From Onthophagus taurus (lineage: Eukaryota; Arthropoda; Insecta; Coleoptera; Scarabaeidae), in the NCBI RefSeq assembly GCF_036711975.1, contig NC_091975.1, forward strand, positions 1,676,501 through 1,740,500: a DNA stretch of 64,000 nucleotides, in the 5' to 3' direction. The stretch's first letter is position 1. Every line of letters starts with the position of its first letter. Shown in pieces: positions 59,064 to 64,000 of the stretch. Made by a program: the position numbers and the translations under genes. The notes beneath the pieces are model-generated. The model was not told the origin of the DNA. It was given only the letters and a program-made list of their open reading frames with translations, and did not search any database.

Positions 59064-60779
59064 ATTGGATCAATATTTCAATTAAAGAATTCTTATTTAA
59101 AAATCCTTATAACTTTGTTTATTCATAATAATAATAAGAAAATTTATTTAATTATTATTTAATTCTTAATTAAAATAATTATTGATTAAAATAAACAAAA
59201 ATTAATTAAATTTATTTCAGCGGCATCTATGATTCACAATCCGAATTATGTAGTATGTTTAGGGTTTAGCTACTTGAAATACACTTTTAAGCGACGCAGT
59301 CGATGGAAAACAATCTTAGCGCGCGTATGCATGATATCAATGTAAAAACAATCAAAAAAAAAAAGATCGCGTCTTTGTTTATTTTTTTGTGTTGAGTTTT
59401 AAAGTGTAATATCGGATTAATTAATTAAAATCAATAAATAAGGTAAGATTTTCTCAATATATATATATTTTACAAAACGCCACAAAACTGTTTGTGTTGT
59501 TGACAGCTTCTTATTGAGTTTAAAAAATCCGGTCACATTCTACAAGTTTTTTTTCATAAATCCCGAATAAAAAAGTGGGTTGTTTTGGATGTATTTTTGG
59601 CTCGTTTAGGCTGTGATGGTGTTATTCGGTGTCTTGAACCGTATTTAATTCAATTAGGCTTAATTTCGAGTGAGAAACAAAAGCGGGTCGACACAGTTGT
59701 TCGTTTGTTCCCTCTTTAATAAACATAACCCCAATAAAAATACATAACCTACTTTAGTCTCATTTTAATAACTTTCTTTTTAGTTTAGATTTATTTAGTT
59801 TTATTATTTTTAAGTGTTAACAAAAAGGTTAAAGTGGAACTAAAATGGATCTTTAAAAACTATGTTATAACGGTGCTTTTTGAAGAATTTTAAACGTTTG
59901 TGACGCACGTTTCGGAAATATGTTAAGATTGTAATTTTTTTGTCGATGTTTCGAACGTGATAAGTTGTATGAGTAAGGTCATTTTCATGCTTTAAAAAAT
60001 AAAAGTATTTAAAAATTTAATTCTTAAATTCTTTTATTAAAAATTTTTCAAATTTTTCGGGCTCATTCTTGGTTAAATCTTGCAATGAAGTCTTTATAAA
60101 AAAACCATTTCCTCATTCTCATTTTACAAGGTCGACCACAACCTAAGTTACTCAATCCCCTCTATCTTTATCCAGTTTGTAATTACACTATTTATTTCTA
60201 ATACTAGAATTAAATATGATTCAAATTGACGAAATTAATATCTTATCACCTTGCCAAAATGATTAATTAATTATTATCGTTCAAATTAATCTGATTCTTT
60301 TATAAAATTTAATTTTAAACGAATACTTTAAATAATTTCTAATTTTAACTGCCCCCTGTCAATGACCTCTTTGTAAATCAACTCATGTTTTGCAGCTCAA
60401 AATAAAAAGGGTAGAATGACATGATTTTCTTGTTTATTTATTCGTAAGCTTAGACATTATCGGGAAGAGATAAGATTGTCTGTGTTATAATTACAATATA
60501 ATACTTTTCTTCTGTTCATGCAAATATGCTTCAAAGTCTTTTTAGATGGACGCTATCTTTGAAATCTTCTTTGCGTAAAATACACGGTTTTGATGCCGAT
60601 GATGACTAACTGAGACTTCATGATGACTCCTAGGTGGTAAGTCTAGTTCCGTCCGGAAATGATTTCATCGAACATCGTCAGAGAATGTTCTCAAAAAGAG
60701 CCACATCGCACAGTAAAAGGAGTTACGTGTAAGAAATGATAAAATGATAAAAAATAAAGTATTGTTTCTTCAAATGTCA

Positions 60780-60960
60780 TTAATTACTAAGGAGATTACT
60801 ACTTATTGTTTGCAAAAGACTAGATACTGCTTGAAGAACATTAAATACAGCTATGGAAGACTGGTTACTGTTTGCAAATGACTATCTATTGATTGCAAAA
60901 GACTGGATATTGCTTTCAGAAGACTATCTATTCTTTTTAAAAGATTAAATGTTGTTAGGA
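60780..60960 (+). repeat. Decayed minisatellite, about 27-bp unit
   Basis: Units of the form TTGCAAAAGACTAGATACTG recur about six times with substitutions (TTGCAAATGACTATCTATTG, TTGCAAAAGACTGGATATTG, TTTCAGAAGACTATCTATTC). Confidence 0.65.
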
Positions 60961-62559
60961 ATAGGGTTTTTTCCCTCAGAAAAGAAATTTTGTGTTAATA
61001 AAAATAATATTTTAAAATTTTTTAAAACAAAGAAGTGTTTTTTAAAGTGTTAATTATGTTAGATGTTGAATACTCAATTGAGTGAACTTTAAACAGTTGA
61101 AACCGTTAACGTGCCAAGGTTTTTAGAGATGCCAAATTTTCTGTTTACTTCCATTGGAAATATTATTTCAATTCAAAAATAGTTTACAAAATAAAACCAG
61201 CTTGGCCACAAAACAAAAATTAACACTTTCTAATTTATTATAAAAACAAGATATTTACATAATCGAATCGTTACATTAATTTTTATCTAGAATACACAGG
61301 AAGCGAAGAAAAATTATCTCAACTCATTGTTTTGTCTCGTTATCTAGTCTAAAACTATTTTTAAAAACAATAAAATTAATAAATAAACTAAATATTTAAT
61401 TGAGTTTGTTTAAACATCCGTATTTAATATTCATATACATTTTAGTACATACGGTTTTAAAAGTATGATTCACTTCAAAGACCTTGTAGGATGATACATT
61501 AAATGTTTAAAAGTGATCATTGTTTCCGACTTCGAACCTGGTACGTTAACATTTTTGCAAAAACGCAATACTCAACGGTGTTTTGAATTATTCCAAGAAT
61601 TTTATTGCTGATTGTACTTGGTTCGACTTTGTTTACTCCGTTCTTTTTACTTTCCTTTTATTTTCAGGTCAATTTAAATAAGATAATGGACATAAAGAAA
61701 CCATGTAAAAGAATGATTAATTAATTATAAAGCTTGTTGATATCATTTTTTATTTTCTCTTTTATTGTTGGTAATAATTTGTCATTATTTTTTCATCATG
61801 CTGGGAAAAATTTTTTGTAATTCAGGAAATGCGAAATTTCCTGTGCGGTTTTCTCCGAGCCTTTTTCAAATAATACCCTCCTCTTTTTGCCATGTGTTCA
61901 TTAGCGTTGATAAAAGAGGGGAAAGTGCCCCTATTTCATCATCAAAGAGCATAGCAAAAAAAAAACGTCAATATTTAGCTTTCTACTTTTTCTTTTGACA
62001 TATACGCAAATATTTACGTAAAGTGCAATATTTATTTATTCATCTCTTAAAAATTGATTTTATGTACAGATGTTTTCTCACCACATGTGTCATCGCACAC
62101 ATATACGTATGTGCGTGTGTTGATAAACTGTTCCCTCTCGATTAGTTCGCTCTCGTTGAGATCAAATCATTTTTAATAACCCACTTCCTTATTAAATAAG
62201 TTTTGACGTCGGAGTTTTACCGAAAACCGCAGGACGATATTAATCTATAAATGTGGTTTTTAAATAATCCAATTTTTTATAAATATTCTTATTAAATATC
62301 TTAGTCATAATAAAACGCATTGTTATCGTTTTAATTGAGTCATCACAATTGCTTAATAAATAAAACGCTATGATCGACAAGAAATAAATATTGCTCTATT
62401 TGCAAAACACATATTCAACTTATTTCGATAACGATGATATGCTATATCAACAACGAAACAATTATTTCTTTGTATGGTTTATCACTTAATTAGCAATCTT
62501 TTAGCGGCGCACTTTTGTTGTTGTGGGTTATGCTAAGAACAAAAAATCTAATCAGAAAT

Positions 62560-62860
62560 AGCAGACAAAATGCCAAAACTACAATAGACTATTACAAGAG
62601 AGATTACAAAAAATAGAGGTCATGTTTAAAGACAATATAAACCATAAGAGGACTACAGTTAAACATCTACAAATATGGCAAATCAACATTGGAAATATGG
62701 GGATAGAGGAAAGCAAAATACTGGACACCTGAAGCAAATATTACCACGGTAAGCTCAAGGCAGGAAGAATAGGACAAGAAACACAACTCAAGAACCTCTG
62801 GAAACGGAGAGTCAACAAGCAATAACCGTGGAAGAAGTAAAGGAAGCGATACATAGTTAT
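62560..62860 (+). mobile_element. Possible LINE fragment (endonuclease-RT linker)
   Basis: A frame near 62783-62857 reads TQEPLETESQQAITVEEVKE then AIHS. This resembles the linker before reverse transcriptase in LINE ORF2 (x-V-x-E-V-x-x-A-I). The rest is degraded and has no clear ends. Weak call. Confidence 0.35.
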
Positions 62861-63070
62861 TAGCGATACATTCTTTAATGTTTTTTTAATAATAATTTCG
62901 GTATCATTTAAACCGGCACCATCGTTTTATAAAATAACTTATTAACATATATTTCTTTGTTGCAGATTATTAATTTTAAGAAAAAGAAACAAGTTTTAAC
63001 AACAAACTATGAAGACTTTTGAAGCAATAATTTAAGCAATAAATTATAAAAGAAAGATTATTTTACAAAA

Positions 63071-64000
63071 ATGTACTCAGCAGTATTTATAATCGCAATT
63101 TTAGTGCCAATTGAAGCTTTATGGGGTCCAAACGTTTGTACAAGACACGAAACGTAACCTTTCCAAATTAAAAGTTTTCTTTTTAATTTCTAACTTTTTA
63201 TTTTTTTAGTTACACACAAAACGTGACGATATCGGAATCTCAACCGTATCAAGTCCGCGAGTACGTTTGGTGTTTAAACGTTCCACCACGATGTTCAAAA
63301 TACAAAATCAAACACAAGGTGATCTATAAAACGCAAACGTTGACCAAAACTCGACCAATTCAAGAATGCTGTCAAGGATATGCCGAAAATAAACTCGAAG
63401 AAAAATGTATTCCCCTTTGCTCGCAAGAATGCAAACATGGAACTTGTGTTGCTCCGAATGAATGTCAATGTGCTGAAGGTTTTGGAGGGCCAAGATGTGA
63501 TATCTGTAATTTTTTAAAAATCAAATTGAGAGAAAAAAAATTAAATTTTTGTATTAAATTTAGCTTGTCCTAATGGATTATGGGGAATCGATTGTCAACA
63601 ACAATGTCTTTGCGAAAACAACGCGAAATGCGATCCTTATAATGGGGAGTGTAAATGTTCGAGGGGATTCACCGGAACTTATTGCGAAGAAGAATGCCCT
63701 GCAGGAACTTACGGCCAAGATTGCGCTGAGGTGTGTAGATGCGATCGAGGAGATTGCGATAACGTTTCTGGGGAATGTTTATGTGAACCAGGATGGACGG
63801 GACCACTGTAAGCGCAAAATTAAATAAATTATTAAATTTAATACGTTTATTTTTAGTTGTGATGATCAATGTCCGCCAGGGAAACATGGTTTAGAATGTA
63901 AATCTGATTGCAAATGTCAAAATGGTGGTCTTTGCGACCCAGAAACCGGACGATGTGAGTGTCAAGACGGTTGGACGGGACAAGCATGTGCTAATCGTTG
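63071..64000 (+). CDS. drpr: Draper / MEGF10-like engulfment receptor, 5' part
   Basis: Receptor used by glia and phagocytes to engulf apoptotic cells and axon debris. The window ends inside it. Exons: 63071-63153, 63210-63505, 63564-63807 and 63857 to the edge. A signal peptide (MYSAVFIIAILVPIEALWGP) precedes the EMI domain: NVCTRHE, YVWCLNVPPRCSKYKIKHKV, and QECCQGYAENKLEEKCIP. EGF-like repeats follow: CKHGTCVAPNECQCAEGFGG, CPNGLWGIDCQQQCLCENNA, CPAGTYGQDCAEVCRCD, and CPPGKHGLECKSDCKCQNGG, ending GWTGQACANRC. Every junction keeps phase. The EMI-EGF order is Draper/MEGF10. Membrane and ITAM parts lie beyond the window. Confidence 0.93.

Larger units (their letters stand above)
58295..63070. 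other. Fur2 3' region and Draper promoter, leader exon and leader intron
   Basis: Fur2 3' UTR, then CTCF-like words at 59052 (CGCCATCTATTA) and 59220. A donor at 59443 (AAG|GTAAGA) and an acceptor ending 62965 (TTTGTTGCAG) suggest an untranslated Draper exon ending at 59442 and a 3.5-kb leader intron. The intron holds a decayed minisatellite (60780-60960), an alternating purine/pyrimidine near-palindrome at 62090-62120 and a possible LINE scrap at 62560-62860. The ORF at 61765-61998 shows no family features. Confidence 0.5.

Noticed and set aside
62090-62120. CGCACACATATACGTATGTGCGTGTG near-palindrome
   Set aside because: Likely a short alternating purine/pyrimidine tract; no support for function.
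1-64000. CRISPR arrays, bacterial operons, rRNA or tRNA genes, retroviral or LTR elements, Polintons
   Set aside because: None seen. Genes are spliced animal genes, tandem repeats are not spacer-repeat arrays, and I found no cloverleaf, paired long terminal repeats or capsid/envelope-like frames.

Overview
This is a stretch of nuclear genome from an insect, most likely a holometabolous insect and plausibly a beetle. It is AT-rich. Genes are split by short introns with GT-AG borders, and about 15 recognisable animal genes lie along it. Several are insect-typical: Draper, steamer duck/PINCH, furin-like convertase 2, a zinc-less ACE-like protein and tandem CRAL-TRIO genes. There is no prokaryotic, organellar or viral signal. 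All exon models were built by hand from reading frame, phase and splice signals, with family knowledge recalled from memory; no search was run.

Layout: (1-512, minus) 5' end of a WKKEL-motif protein, running off the left edge. (2758-8280, plus) uridine phosphorylase, with a 4.3-kb first intron packed with nested repeats. (9629-11183, plus) geranylgeranyl diphosphate synthase, tail-to-tail with (11235-14373, minus) MMS19. (15239-17019, plus) PINCH with two alternative first exons, head-to-head with MMS19. (18282-20821, plus) membrane-anchored, catalytically dead ACE-like protein. (21719-32166, plus) RSF1, about 3040 residues with two in-frame tandem-repeat blocks and a possible internal promoter. 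(33790-35121, plus) UBAP1. (35774-37417, minus) NEMP. (38308-39710, minus) carbohydrate sulfotransferase. (44774-46624, plus) GT49 beta-1,4-glucuronyltransferase, preceded by a 47-aa upstream ORF and a long first intron holding a decayed piggyBac element. (47475-47981, plus) small PHD-like/C2H2 zinc-finger gene. (48335-49472 and 50161-51251, minus) two tandem CRAL-TRIO lipid-transfer paralogs. (52313-58294, plus) furin-like convertase 2. (63071-64000+, plus) start of Draper.

The genes are mostly housekeeping and are not one pathway. Several act in the secretory and cell-surface system: convertase, sulfotransferase, glucuronyltransferase, Draper and the ACE-like protein. The repeat content is more unusual. 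A MITE family occurs twice, in the uridine phosphorylase and furin introns, and each copy carries a different nested transposon. Each copy therefore serves as the empty-site control for the other and fixes target duplications of TA and AT. The second notable feature is a CTCF-like word (AGATGGCG / CGCCATCT). It appears at least nine times, always outside exons and mostly at promoters or gene borders. I did not find a clearly new multi-gene system. The best leads are the dispersed CTCF-like word, the 47-aa tail-anchored upstream ORF, the alternative RSF1 and PINCH starts, and the nested transposons.
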